Source: Erodium maritimum (taxonomy: Eukaryota; Streptophyta; Magnoliopsida; Geraniales; Geraniaceae). From it: DNA of 64,000 nucleotides. Both the position numbers and the translations under genes were made by a program. Positions within the stretch are counted from its first letter, which is position 1. Each line of letters begins with the position of its first letter. Under the pieces are notes generated by a model that saw nothing but the letters and a program-made list of their open reading frames with translations, was not told where the DNA came from and did no database searches. Location of the stretch: the NCBI GenBank assembly GCA_963921825.1, contig OY997588.1:157233618-157297617 (forward strand). Direction: 5' to 3'. Positions 10,629-21,217 of this stretch are shown here, in pieces.

Positions 10629-12519
10629 GTACTGAATTGAAAACAGATAATGCAAATTGCTAAACAAAAGCACTTCTGGGTCTTTGTGATTCTACTTTGG
10701 TCAGCATCAATCAAGTCAAGGTTTAAAGGCTTGCACTTCGAGAAGATGGTCGGGCGGTCATGCTAGTTCTGGAAGTAATCAGGTAACGAATTGAACAGAT
10801 TATTGCAATTTGCTGAACAATAGCACTTCTGTCCTTTGTGATTCTACATTGTATGGTTTCTGCATCATCTGATTCAATCTATATATGTATTTAACTCAAC
10901 TTGTGTGCTTTTTACTGCCTTTGAGGTGGTGATTGCAAGAAATGTTCGTTCTATTTGATGTTCACGAGTCGTTTATCTGGTTTTGAGCATTTGAATCGAT
11001 CCTAGTGTAGTTGGTATCAAAACGTGTTGGAATGTTGTGTATTGACCTTTATCTGACTTGTTAGTATTGAAGCTTGTTTTTGAAGCTGCATTAGGCTAAG
11101 TGTTCATTAAAATGTCTATGTCATGCTTAATGCATTTCTCTTCCTTATCTTGGTGGTACTATGTTATTGAAACAAATGATGGCTCCGATAACTGAAGCTT
11201 CAGTGTAATAGTCATGAGAGCATCGATAATAGGATTGAATAGACAAATCGTGAAAAATCATTTTTTTCTTTACCAATTCGTCCAGTTAAATGGCCTCAAT
11301 TTGGTCTGTTACGGTGAAAGCAATCATGAATAGATCGTTAACGGGGAACATATGAGTGTTTTGGTGGTTGATGTGTAGTCTTACCCTAAGTTTGACTCAT
11401 TTTTATTTTCTATGTTTCCCCGTCCTTTTTGGTAGGGGTCGTCGGTTAGTTTAGGTGTTGATCTCTAATGGGTGGTTATTGGTCTATGGGTTTCTATTGG
11501 AAGTCGAAAGGATCCTGTCACTTTTGGTTTTGAGTTCTGATGGTTTTCGCTACTGGTAAATCTCTTCCGTTTAGTGGTGTTTACCGTCGGTGTCCTCCTA
11601 TGAGGTACACTATTTACTACAAGTACGAGTTAGGTTTGGGGTGTTTTGAGTGGAGATCGGCTGTATTTTCTGGCTTCGTGGTTGGAAAATCAGAGTTGTA
11701 AACCTTCTTTTTTCTGGGTTTCATGGTTGCAAAATACGGGTACTTGACTTTTTTTTTTTAATTCTTACTAGTTGTGTGTTTAATGGTTGTAAAATATGTT
11801 TTTTAGGCATTGGTTATCGATTTTGTTGGTTTGTTGAGGTTCTTTCCATAAGAATGTTCTTTCTCTATATTGTCTCCTTTGATTTTGAGGCTGAGAACCG
11901 TTCAATCCTCTGATTTCTTTTGTTTGGGCTGGAATTAGTTTGGTTCTCAAAGTTATACGGGTTTTACCGTTGTCTTTGTTTTTATCTCTCCTTTTTCATT
12001 CTCTGCAAAAGGTTGAACATTATAATATGCGTTGTTGATAATAAAAAAAAGAAGAAGAGCTATGTGAATACCATCTCAGTGTCGGTCTGATTATCACCGA
12101 TTAATGATGGTCTTCGAGACAACGAACCAACCACCGATCGAACAATGAACAATGATTCAATTTGTGGTTTCTTTGTTGGATCCATCAGAGCTTGACGACA
12201 TTAATTTTTTGTTCCGATCCATTTTTGTAGTAGTTTATTCTGTACACCATTAGTCTCTTCAGGGCAAGGCCAAAAAGAAAATGAAAAAGAAATCATTTTT
12301 TTCTCTCGAACGACACATTTTTGATGTTGCCTATGTAAAAGCCAACCCAATACGTCGACATAATCGTCTTCTACATGATTTTTCTTATCACCTTATTGGA
12401 AACACTCAACACAAGCGTCTTTAAATCGCCGTTATCGGCTGGAGAGGCTCTGAGCCTATCAAGTCTTGAAAGGTTGTAGTCAAACTCGACGTTGACCCAA
12501 GCTATACGATAACGAATTG
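10629..12519. other. Intergenic region downstream of SKIP2
   Basis: The first part holds the SKIP2 3' UTR. It contains a short imperfect duplication of the last coding bases (10724-10800 repeats 'cttgcacttygagaagatgg' with changes, and 10820-10850 repeats the 'cacttctgg/cctttgtgattctac' tract). Between 11350 and 12050 a T/G-rich stretch ends in aataaaaaaaagaagaagag, which could be the tail of an old retroposed sequence. No frame or duplicated target site was found to prove it. Confidence 0.4.
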
Positions 12520-12860
12520 GAATTAAATAGGAAAAACTCTGAGAACTAACCATCATCAACTTGTACTTTTCAAAAACTGACTATAGACTTACTAGTCGAT
12601 AAATTTGACATTGTAGACTTAAGATAACTACGCAAACTAATATTTTCCATTAGAATTGATATAAAACGTTAGGAAAAACTTTAAGAACTAATTATCATAT
12701 GACTATTGAACTAAAAAATTAATTGTAGACTTGTTAATTTTTTGAGTTTTCGGAAAATGTTAGTTTGCTTAATTACCTTAAGTCTACAATATCAAATTAA
12801 TCGACTAATAAGTAATAAATCAATAGTCAGTTTTTGAACGGTACAAATTGATGTTTTGAA
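12520..12860. repeat. Palindromic dispersed repeat, 'ttaagtctaca' family
   Basis: Phrases such as gactaactataga, cattgtagacttaag and gaaaatgttagtttgc appear twice in inverted order around 12690, so the element folds back on itself. A related, shorter copy sits at about 39975-40140 between the two BAHD genes. There is no coding capacity. Confidence 0.6.
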
Positions 12861-13179
12861 TTGTGCAATTTGATAAGGACTCCCCTCGTTCACTTGTTTC
12901 TTCGGGTATATATAAAGCCCATTGAGAAGTCTATATGGGCCGGGCAACACGGGTATTGGGCCGAAATCTCGACCCAAACCCATTAATGGGCTCAAAAAGC
13001 CCATTAAGAATCGCAAGCAGCCCAAAACCCGCAAATGGAAAATGATTGAAAACGCAGAGAGATTGAGAAGAAGAAGCAGAAAAAGCTAGAACAATCTAGC
13101 TCCTCGCCGAAGCCGACCACAGATACAAACCACACCATCACTGAAGTAGCGAGTCAAATCGGAGAGCTCGACGCGTGTA

Positions 13180-15906
13180 ATGCCAGATGAAATGGACACC
13201 GAGATGATGGAGACCCAAAACCCTCCGCTTCTCTCTCCGTCTCAGCAAGGATTCGCCTCCGGTTCCGGCGCCGGCGCCGGCCAATCCGACGTCGTCCGGG
13301 ACCTCCTCACACTGGCTCGCCAGCTCATCGATCAGGGAAAGCCCAAACAGGCTCTCCAAACGGTAATCTTCTGTTTCTCTACTGGCTCAGCTGCAGCTAA
13401 TTCGAACCCCTTTTTGCTTAGTTGTTGATTTTGTTCATGGGGTTTGTTTTTTTCCTCGAAAAGTTTGCATCTTTGAGCTGATCTCGATTGCCCAGAAAAG
13501 TTGATTGTTGTCTAGTTGATCTTCAGCTGTTTGATTTTAGTGGGTCGTTTTTGAATTACAGTTCAGTACAGTTGATTAAGATTTGTGATGACTGATGAGT
13601 GTTGTTTGATCAAGTGGCCTATGTTTAGCATGTTTCCTCTGTGATTGATTGCAATTCTCGAGCTGTTTTATCACTTGTTGCTGGTTGGGGTAACTTCATT
13701 AACACCCATTTGATCTTTGTTTCCAATTAACGCGCTCTTAACGTGGTTTGGTATCAATAACATACTGTCACCTTTCGAATTAATCAAATACGCCCCGATT
13801 CAGGTAGAAAATGTGATAGTTTTATCACGAACAAAGTGGGTATGTAAATGTAGTTATTGATTTAAGGATATTCGGTATCAGTAACATAATGTCACCTTTC
13901 GTATCAATCAAACACACCCCGATTCACTTAGAAAATGTGATAGTTTTATCGGGAACAAAGTGGGTATGTAAATGTAGTTATTGATATCAAAAGGTCATTG
14001 TGGGTATCTCATTTATCAGCCCGGATTGACGCTGAAAAGGTGACAGTTTTATTGGAACAAAGTGGGTATGTAAATGTAGTTAATGATAGCGAAAGGTCAA
14101 AGTGGGTATCTCATTTATCAGAAAAGGTGATATAGTGTTACTGATACCGACTCACTTTTAGGGTATGTTATTGATAACGAAAGGTCAAAATGGGTATGTA
14201 AATGTAGTTTTCCCTTGTTGGTTTATTAGTAGGAATTGATTTTGTTCATGTTGTCTATTTGTTTTTTCTTTGAATAGTTTACTTCTTTTTAGCTAATCCT
14301 GGTTGCCCAGAAGCCCAGAATTGTTAGTTGATCTTCAACCATTCTCTTATAGCCGTTCTTTTTTTATTTCCAGTTCAGTTGATTAAGATTTGTGAATTGT
14401 GATGAGTGTTACTTGATCAAGTGGCCTATCTTTAGCATGTTCCCTATGTGAGTGGTTGCAATTCTCAATTGTGATCATCAAGCCGTACAGTTTTTCTTCA
14501 ACGTTTTGTTGTGAATTGTTGTTGGTTTATTGGTAGGAATAGACTTTTTTTCATGGTGCTCTCTTTGTTTTTTTCCTTGAAAAGTTAACATATTTTTAGC
14601 AAATCTCGATTACCCAGAAAACCCGAATTGTAGTCTGGTTGATCTTCAACAGTTTTATTTGTAGTGATTAGTTCTTCAATTCCATTCCAGTTCATTTGTG
14701 ATGAGTGTTATATGTTTCATCTGTAAGTGCTTCAAACCCTCAATTATATGTGCATCAAGCTGTACAGTTCATCTTCAGTGGTTTTTGCAAGTGACTTCAA
14801 ACACTCTTATATTTGTCCAATTCGGGATAAGTTTTGAGTCAAAATATCATCATAAGTAAATAATGAAGTATGATTCATCACTAAGTTAGCAAAGCTTCGG
14901 TGCTAGGCTGGGCTAATATGGGTGATCATAGCCACGTGTCCCGTGGTAAGGGGGCACAATCCTTTCTCCTTCTGCGTCCATGGATGATTCGCCCAGACTT
15001 TAAAACCCCCTTTTTAGGCAATTTGCCCAGCTGATTCGCTCGGGCAAAGAATCCTTCGCCCAGACAAACCCCCAAACTCATTTAGTAAGCAACTCGCCTA
15101 TATGATTCCCCCGCCATTGGAGGTGCTCAAAGTTATGTAATCCTTCGCTGAGACAAACCCCCGAACCCTTTTATAGGCAATTCGCCTAGGTGATTCCTCC
15201 GCCATTGGAGGTGCTCAAAGTTAAGTAATCCTTCGGTGAGACAAACCCCCAAACCCTTTTATAGGCAATTCGCGTAGGTGATTACCCCGCCGTTGGAGGT
15301 GCTCTAAGTTATGTAATCATTCACCCAGACAAACCCGCAAACCCCTTTTATAAGCAATTCACCAGCCATTACAGGTGTTCTAAGTTATGTAATCCTTTGC
15401 CCATACAAATCCCCAAACCCCTTTTACATACAATTCGCTCAGGTGATTTGCTCGCCATTAGCGAGCTCTAAGTTATGTAAGGTGGTGTATTCTATGAAGA
15501 ATCAGTGTATAACCTGACTGTTTTCGTTCAGGTGGTGATGGCAATGAGAACCCAAGGAGGAGATGAAGCCGTGTTCCAATCCCTCCACCGTGCCCGTGAC
15601 CTATACAGAACCAAACTCCAAGACAATGTTGCTGTAGACCAGCTCGCCTCACTCTTCGCCGAGTGCGCCATTGCTGAGGTCCAACCCTCCAAAACCGAAC
15701 CATCACCAACACAGCCACAGAACATGGCTCACACCTTGGCTGCACCCGACTCTCATGCCACATCCATCTTGGCCGAGTCTGGCAGGTCGCAGATCGTGCT
15801 CGATGCATTTTCAGATGGGAGCAGCTTCATTTGCTTGCAATGTGGAGGCCTTGTGAGTAACCTTCGAAAAGATGAGCACTATGCATACTGGTGTTATGGA
15901 ATGTGA
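13180..15906 (+). CDS. Conserved plant protein with C-terminal CxxC...H...C motif, 185 aa, two exons
   Basis: Exons are 13180-13362 and 15532-15906, joined in phase 0 (CAA ACG|gtaatc ... ttcgttcag|GTG GTG). The N-terminus is Ser/Gly/Ala-rich and disordered. From about residue 38, [20 protein letters not shown] and the following exon form a TPR-like helical region ([20 protein letters not shown]), with [17 protein letters not shown] after it. The end, ICLQCGGLV...KDEHYAYWC, has C162, C165, H177 and C182, spaced like a small zinc-binding site. I remember such proteins as conserved and uncharacterised in plants, but cannot name one with certainty. The ATG at 13180 lies a few tens of bases after a GAAGAAG-rich leader. 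The 2.2-kb intron is filled by repeats (listed separately), so it has expanded. Confidence 0.75.
13735..14215. repeat. Intronic MITE-like repeat, 'taacatactgtcaccttt' family, with internal tandem copies
   Basis: Within the intron, the phrase gtatcartaacataMtgtcac, then the phrase aaaatgtgatagttttatc, then gtgggtatgtaaatgtagtt recurs two to three times. The end carries it in inverted form (agtgttactgatacc, aacgaaaggtcaaaa). A relative lies in the NAC intron at 47735-48010. It is probably a foldback DNA element with internal duplication. Confidence 0.65.
15045..15480. repeat. Intronic minisatellite, about five units of about 100 bp
   Basis: The unit runs from 'cccagacaaacccccaaacc' through 'ttttataggcaattcgcc' to 'cgccattggaggtgctc' and 'aagttatgtaatcc'. 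Five diverged copies end about 50 bases before the exon 2 acceptor. The motif ccattggaggtgctc, read on the other strand, is the 'gagcacctccaatgg' type terminus common to plant MITEs. The array therefore probably arose from within a MITE. Confidence 0.8.
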
Positions 15907-17790
15907 AAAACTCGTTTGGAGTCTGGGAAAATTATCGAAATGTAGGTCTTTTATAGTAATCCGATCGATGTATTTGTTTTTTTATCGAACTGACGTATTC
16001 GATATATTTTGTTCTTCAAGTACTGTGTGAAATGTTTGTCTCAAGGTACATAGATGATTATCATGTGAAATATTTGATATGGTTTGTTCTTAAAAGGACC
16101 ATTTATTGTTCAAGTAGAACAAATTGTGATTACAATCATTTCGGGTAATGACTTTCTAGTAGTCAATAAAGCACATAATCAAAAGATAGTAAATGATTTT
16201 TTTTCCATACAAAATATCATTTACTATGATAATAATAAATTGTAGTATATGTATGGGGATAACTACAAAAGAATAATAGGTTAATTGCAAAAAATTATAT
16301 TATGTATTATTCACGTTTTAAATTACTTTAAGTATTGTTCATATGCAAAAAACTACAATATGTATTGTCTACATATCCTATTTTGTTGACAGTCCAAATT
16401 TTATAAGTAAGAGCGTGGTCAAAAGATAATGCAGTTTAAAAGAGTAGACAATACAACGTAAAAATGTGAACAATACATAGTGTAGTTTATCGTAAATAAA
16501 CATTACATAAGGTAGTTTTTAGTATTTAACCCCAAAAAGTATCTAAGTGAGAATTTATTTTTTGTAATTTCTAGTCCTCTTTTTTTTTTTCATAATCATA
16601 AGAAAATATCTTTAAGTTATATTTTTGTTAAAGTTTATATAAAAGTGTCGATTTTATCTTTATAATTTAGTTTTCAAAATAATAAATAAATAAATTCTTC
16701 ATTTATTTTTATTGGATATTTTTTTAATTCAAAACTTGAAGCATAGGATCGAGATTTTAAAATAAAAGTATATGAAGTCCTACAAAAGGGCGGTTCAGGT
16801 CATTCTTTTACAAATATGAAAAATGATGGTTGTAAATCGTAAAAGATGAATTCATTTTATTTTACAATTATCCCTATATGTACGGGACATAACGAAGAGT
16901 GATCACTTTGTTCTTGTTCGTTAAGTTCGGAAACATCGAATTTATATCGAAATTTGACAAGGTTCGGGATCATAGAGTTTAAATAAGATTCAATTCAAAA
17001 CGATCGAAATTTTATGAAGCTCGAGGTATTTTGCCATCGACCTTCTGTTGAATCGAACACATCATGGCACGTGTTTTTGCCATGGAAGAAAAAGGAGGAG
17101 AAAGATGAAACAATGATTATGATAAGAGTCAACTGCAACTATGCAATTACACTAATGAGTGGTCGTGCGTGTATGATAAGCATTAATGAGTGTACCAAAT
17201 AAAGCAAAGCACACATAAACTTTCCTTTATTTTACGTCAAAGTTAATTAATTAGGTACAGAATTATTAGTCCCCATCAAAAATTCAAATTACCACTTTAA
17301 TTATGAGATAATCTGTAAATTGTGATGTCAGAATCTGCAAATTTCGATAGAACCTTTACACGTAATCGTATCACGTGTCGTCTGTGGATACGGTTGGTCA
17401 AAGTCTTCGTTGTAGAACCGTAGACGATGTTTTAATAAGGCACCGAATCGACGTTGAAAATGATTTGGATTTAAACGATTCGATACGATAATTTAGTATT
17501 TCAACCGATTAGAAATGACTCTCGCATTTGATACTCCCGACGTCATAGGTGCTCTTGATTAAAACCTCTTTAGTCAAAGCCTTTGATTGGGGTTCTTCGA
17601 AAGGGGGGATTTCTTTTCCATATTCTTCTAGAAAAATCATGTGCTAATCTCAAGACTTTCACGTACGTGACATTGATTAAAATGATAAACAATGATGGTA
17701 AATTATTGGTAAAATACACAGTAATAACTTGTAGTTAATTGTAATTAATTATTATTACCGAGTTCAAATCAACTATGATATTAAGACCTT
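15907..17790. other. Intergenic; contains one degraded MITE-like copy
   Basis: After the 3' UTR (to about 16130) there is a palindromic stretch at about 16255-16540. There 'atgtattgttcacatttt' and 'tacaatatgtattgtct' are answered by 'gacaatacaacg' and 'gaacaatacatagtgtag'. The same repeat is found at the 5' end of the first coding-region intron of the MBR gene (57001-57120). The remainder is AT-rich with no gene seen. Confidence 0.45.
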
Positions 17791-17799
17791 TCACAGTGA

Positions 17800-18450
17800 A
17801 GGTTGAAAAAGTTATTGACAGTGGAGAAAAAAAAAGGTTTGCTGACGTGTTGTCTCTGATTTTCTTTTTCTTGACAGTTCTCTCTCTTTCGAGTTTGTAG
17901 GTTCATCGACGTCGATTTTCTCTTCTTTTCGTCTCTCTACTCCCTCACCCTTTCTTTTTTCGTTTTTCTTCTCTCTCTCTCCTCAACCAATCTTCTCTTT
18001 ACACGTGTTGATTTTGTTCAGATTCGACCCATCAAATCCGATCCTCCACTACATAATTTACAAATCCAACCCTGATATAATTCCACCGATGAAACAAAAT
18101 ATCCTCCTCCGATCCCATTATGGAGAAAGAATCATCGAAAGTGGAGATAAAAAGGGGCTTGCTGACGTGTTGTCTTAGATTTTCTCTCTCTTAGTGATTC
18201 ACTCTCTTTCGAGTCTGGAGTTTCATTAACGATGATTCTCTCTTCTCTTTGTCTCTCTCCTCTCTCACTCTCTTTTCTTTCCCTTTTTCTTCTCTATCTT
18301 CTCTCGACGAATCTTCTCTTTACACGTGTTGATTTGGTTAGATTCGACCCACCAAATCCGACCATCCACTAATTTACGAATCCGACCTTGATTTAACCCC
18401 ACCGATTCGACGGAAAAAATAACCTCCTCCGACCCTACTACAGATGCTCC
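17800..18450. repeat. Two direct tandem copies of a MITE-like element
   Basis: Copies at about 17800-18120 and 18121-18450 share 'gctgacgtgttgtct', a long CT-rich run, and 'ttctctttacacgtgttgat' followed by 'cgacccaycaaatccgay'. A third, diverged copy is at 61745-62075 and an inverted one at 18766-19121. No reading frame is conserved between copies. The family members are about 330 bases long. Confidence 0.7.
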
Positions 18451-18667
18451 AATCATCATCTGTCCAAAGGAATAGGAAATGGCTCTTGAAGCAGCAAAAG
18501 GCAACGTGCACCGAATCGACAGTACGATAAAGCTTACAAATTTGTGGCACAAAGCACAGTTCTCCAACAAAATGTGCAATGATTATACGACTTTACCAAT
18601 TGTCCTCCAATATGTATAAATGTAAATATTCCTCTATGCACAGTACTCTGAAGATTAAAGTTTCCAA

Positions 18668-19222
18668 TAATGTTGTACATATCCATTAGGATTCCTCGTG
18701 GTCTGTTAATGGGTTATTGTCGACCTGAATAATCAGATCGTATTTTTCGATTTAAATTGTTCTTAGACCGTCCACAATGAAAGCCAATCAAGAGATCGAT
18801 TTGGTATCGAAAGAGATAGAAATTTAGGGACGGATTTAGTGGATTATGTAGTGGAGGGTCGGATTTGATGGGCCGAATCTACATGTGTAAGGAGAAGATT
18901 CGTTGAGGGGGGAGAGAGAAAAAAAAAGAATCGGCAAGAGAGGAGAGAGACAAAGAGAAGAACGAATCGGATGAGAGAGATTCGACATTGGTGAATCTGC
19001 AACTCAGGAGAGAGAGAATCAAAAGGAGAGTGAAAATCGGTAGCGACACGATAGCTTTTCCTTTTCTTCGGCTCCTTTGACGCCGAATCAACGTGTGGAA
19101 TCGACCCCATTGTGGACGGTCTAATGTTGTATATATCCATTAGGATTCCTTGTGGTCTGTTAATAGGTAATGTTGTCGAGCTGAATAATCAGATTGAATC
19201 TTTCGATTTAAATTGCTCTTAT
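18668..19222. mobile_element. TIR element (18766-19121) flanked by a 98-bp direct duplication
   Basis: The element has perfect 14-base terminal inverted repeats (gaccgtccacaatg and cattgtggacggtc) with TA on both sides, as for Tc1/mariner-type MITEs. Its interior is the reverse complement of the family at 17800-18450. It is flanked by two copies of the same non-element sequence: 18668-18765 and 19122-about 19220, both running from taatgttgtayatatccatt to the phrase ttaaattgytctta. The flank was therefore duplicated along with, or around, the insertion. Confidence 0.75.
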
Positions 19223-20060
19223 GCGTATTGACGTTGAGAATAAAGATGTTATCGGGTTATAAATAAGTTGGTCTATCGATCGGTTACTGGTTTTAAACCC
19301 GACCGACTGAATATATGGGTCCATCAACATGCTATTATTCATGATTCTGTTAGATTTTTATTCGAAACCCGTCATTATTATAAAAAAATTACCCGATCGA
19401 AAGTCTTCAGATTTGGTTGAGGTGTTATTGTCGTTTTTGAACATTCTATTCCACATTAGATCCTTTTTGAAAAAAACAAAAGTTAATTTTTTTTTCTTTT
19501 ATCTTTTCAGTTGTGTGTTCTAGCTCTCACTGAAAAAGAACCGAAAAGCAAGTCCATCTTATCATGAAAGCAAGGAAAAGAGACGAGCCTATAATGGACT
19601 CGACGGGCCTAACACACGCGCACAAATCCACATTCACATTATTTGTTTTGTCACAGAGTTTGGATTAACTAAGATGAACTTGTAAAAAACGGATTGAACA
19701 TTAAATTGGCAGATAGAAAATAATCGTAATTATAAAAAGTTGAACCTAAAGTGAACAAACCGATTGTTTAACATGCATTGTTGATAATGGCGATGAGAGA
19801 GAGAAACGAATGTTCGTACGTTTCGATCGATTTTCTGACGCATGTGGCTGGTCGTTCTCCGTTGCAAGGATCAAGTGGAAATCGTGATTTTGTAAAATTG
19901 AAAGGGATCGGTTCTTTGACAAATACGGTTCTTTGAAATGGTTAAATCGCACCACAAAGGTTTTTATTTGCAACCTTCTATTTGATGTCGATAAAGCTTG
20001 ATTTGATTCATATTTTGGAAGTGTTGTTCGGATAGTAAATTCAGTCCTGATTAAGGGATC
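19223..20060. other. Intergenic, no gene seen
   Basis: AT-rich sequence without conserved frames. A 135-codon minus frame at 20153-19746 overlaps the LINE-like fragment that follows and shows no recognisable domain. Confidence 0.4.
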
Positions 20061-20367
20061 GAACAGGAAAAGGAGATACTTCGGTTTCCTGGAGGTCGGA
20101 TCGAGGATGGATGCAGAAAAGTTGATTGCTAGCCAAAATAATGTTCGTGTCAAGGGCTTTGATCAGTTTATAGCTCTGGAATGGTCTGAGGTTCGGAGAC
20201 TTAATCGCCAGTCCCGGCTTCAAAGGAGGTCATTCTGCGATAGGACTCTTCTTCAGTACAAATTTAAATTAAACCTCTTGGTAGATGAAAGAGGAGTTAC
20301 AATAAATCCAGTTACAGACTCCAAGAGCTCTAACAATATGGGCATCACAAAACAACAACCAAGATAA
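20023..20367 (+). pseudogene. RRM-like fragment, possibly from a LINE ORF1
   Basis: In one plus-strand frame, 20041-20367 reads SVLIKGSNRKRRYFGFLEVG followed by SRMDAEKLIASQNNVRVKGF and then DQFIALEWSEV. KRRYFGFLEV fits the RNP1 core of an RRM, and 'AEKLI..NNVRVKGF..FIALEW' fits the next helix and strand. RRM-bearing first ORFs are known in plant L1-type LINEs. There is no downstream reverse transcriptase, so this would be an isolated relic. A diverged host RRM gene fragment is the alternative. Confidence 0.3.
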
Positions 20368-21068
20368 GGTATGCAAACTCAGAAGAACATAAATTACACC
20401 CTGAAGATAATACAACATTAAGAAGGGGTATACCAAACCAGATAAACACCAAACCTACAAGAAGAAGAAAGAACAACTAGAAAACACAACAGAAGCACTC
20501 TCAAGAAACATCGTAATGGGGCATGTAACCCAAATGTGTCCACCATTAAGCTCAAAATTTCTAAAAACAGATCTACAATACCCAAATGTGACCACCATGA
20601 AGCACATTGAGGAGAAAGCTTCCTACTGGCCGAGTCAAAACCCAAAGGAAAACTAGACCCTAACCTTGAAGAAAAAGACTCCTGGCTCATTAGAACAATC
20701 ATCATTAAAAAGGATGACGGTAGTTAATTGTCGGTGACCAACACCATTAGCGGCCGAGACAGGCCCGATTGATCATACAAACCCTAACAAGAGACTTTTG
20801 AAGAAGGCAAATAGCATCCAAAATTTTTATCGAAGGTCTACACCTTTAACCGACGAATTCGAACCACATCAAATCGAAAAAAGCATGATCATCCTGCTTG
20901 TTACTTTTAAATGGTCTTTTAAATCATATCTATTTTAGGCCGAGATTACGACAAAGAACATGACTTATATCTTTCTTTTTTGATCCCCAAGTCAACCTCA
21001 CCTCATCATTTAGTCTTAACATTTGCTTTTTTGCTGCTCCAATTACTCTCCCAATCTCTCCTCCACCA

Positions 21069-21070
<2 letters not shown>
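20368..21070. other. WOX4 upstream region
   Basis: No gene is seen. The sequence is A-rich on the left. At 20990-21070 it becomes a C/T-rich leader that merges into the CT microsatellite before WOX4. No convincing TATA box was identified. Confidence 0.4.

Positions 21071-21071
<1 letters not shown>

Positions 21072-21144
<73 letters not shown>
21072..21144. repeat. (CT)n microsatellite in the WOX4 leader, about 36 units
   Basis: An uninterrupted run of CT for 73 bases ends 73 bases before the WOX4 ATG. It lies in the probable 5' UTR or core promoter. On the minus strand it is (GA)n, the type of sequence bound by plant BBR/BPC GAGA factors. Confidence 0.95.
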
Positions 21145-21147
<3 letters not shown>

Positions 21148-21217
21148 ATATTAGCACCTACTCTGTGTCATGCAACCCTAGCCCACGAGAAGCATGAACA
21201 TCGACTCAACTACTTGC

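Noticed and set aside
11350-12060. Possible retroposed sequence ending in an A-rich tail
   Set aside because: No target-site duplication and no coding similarity could be found.
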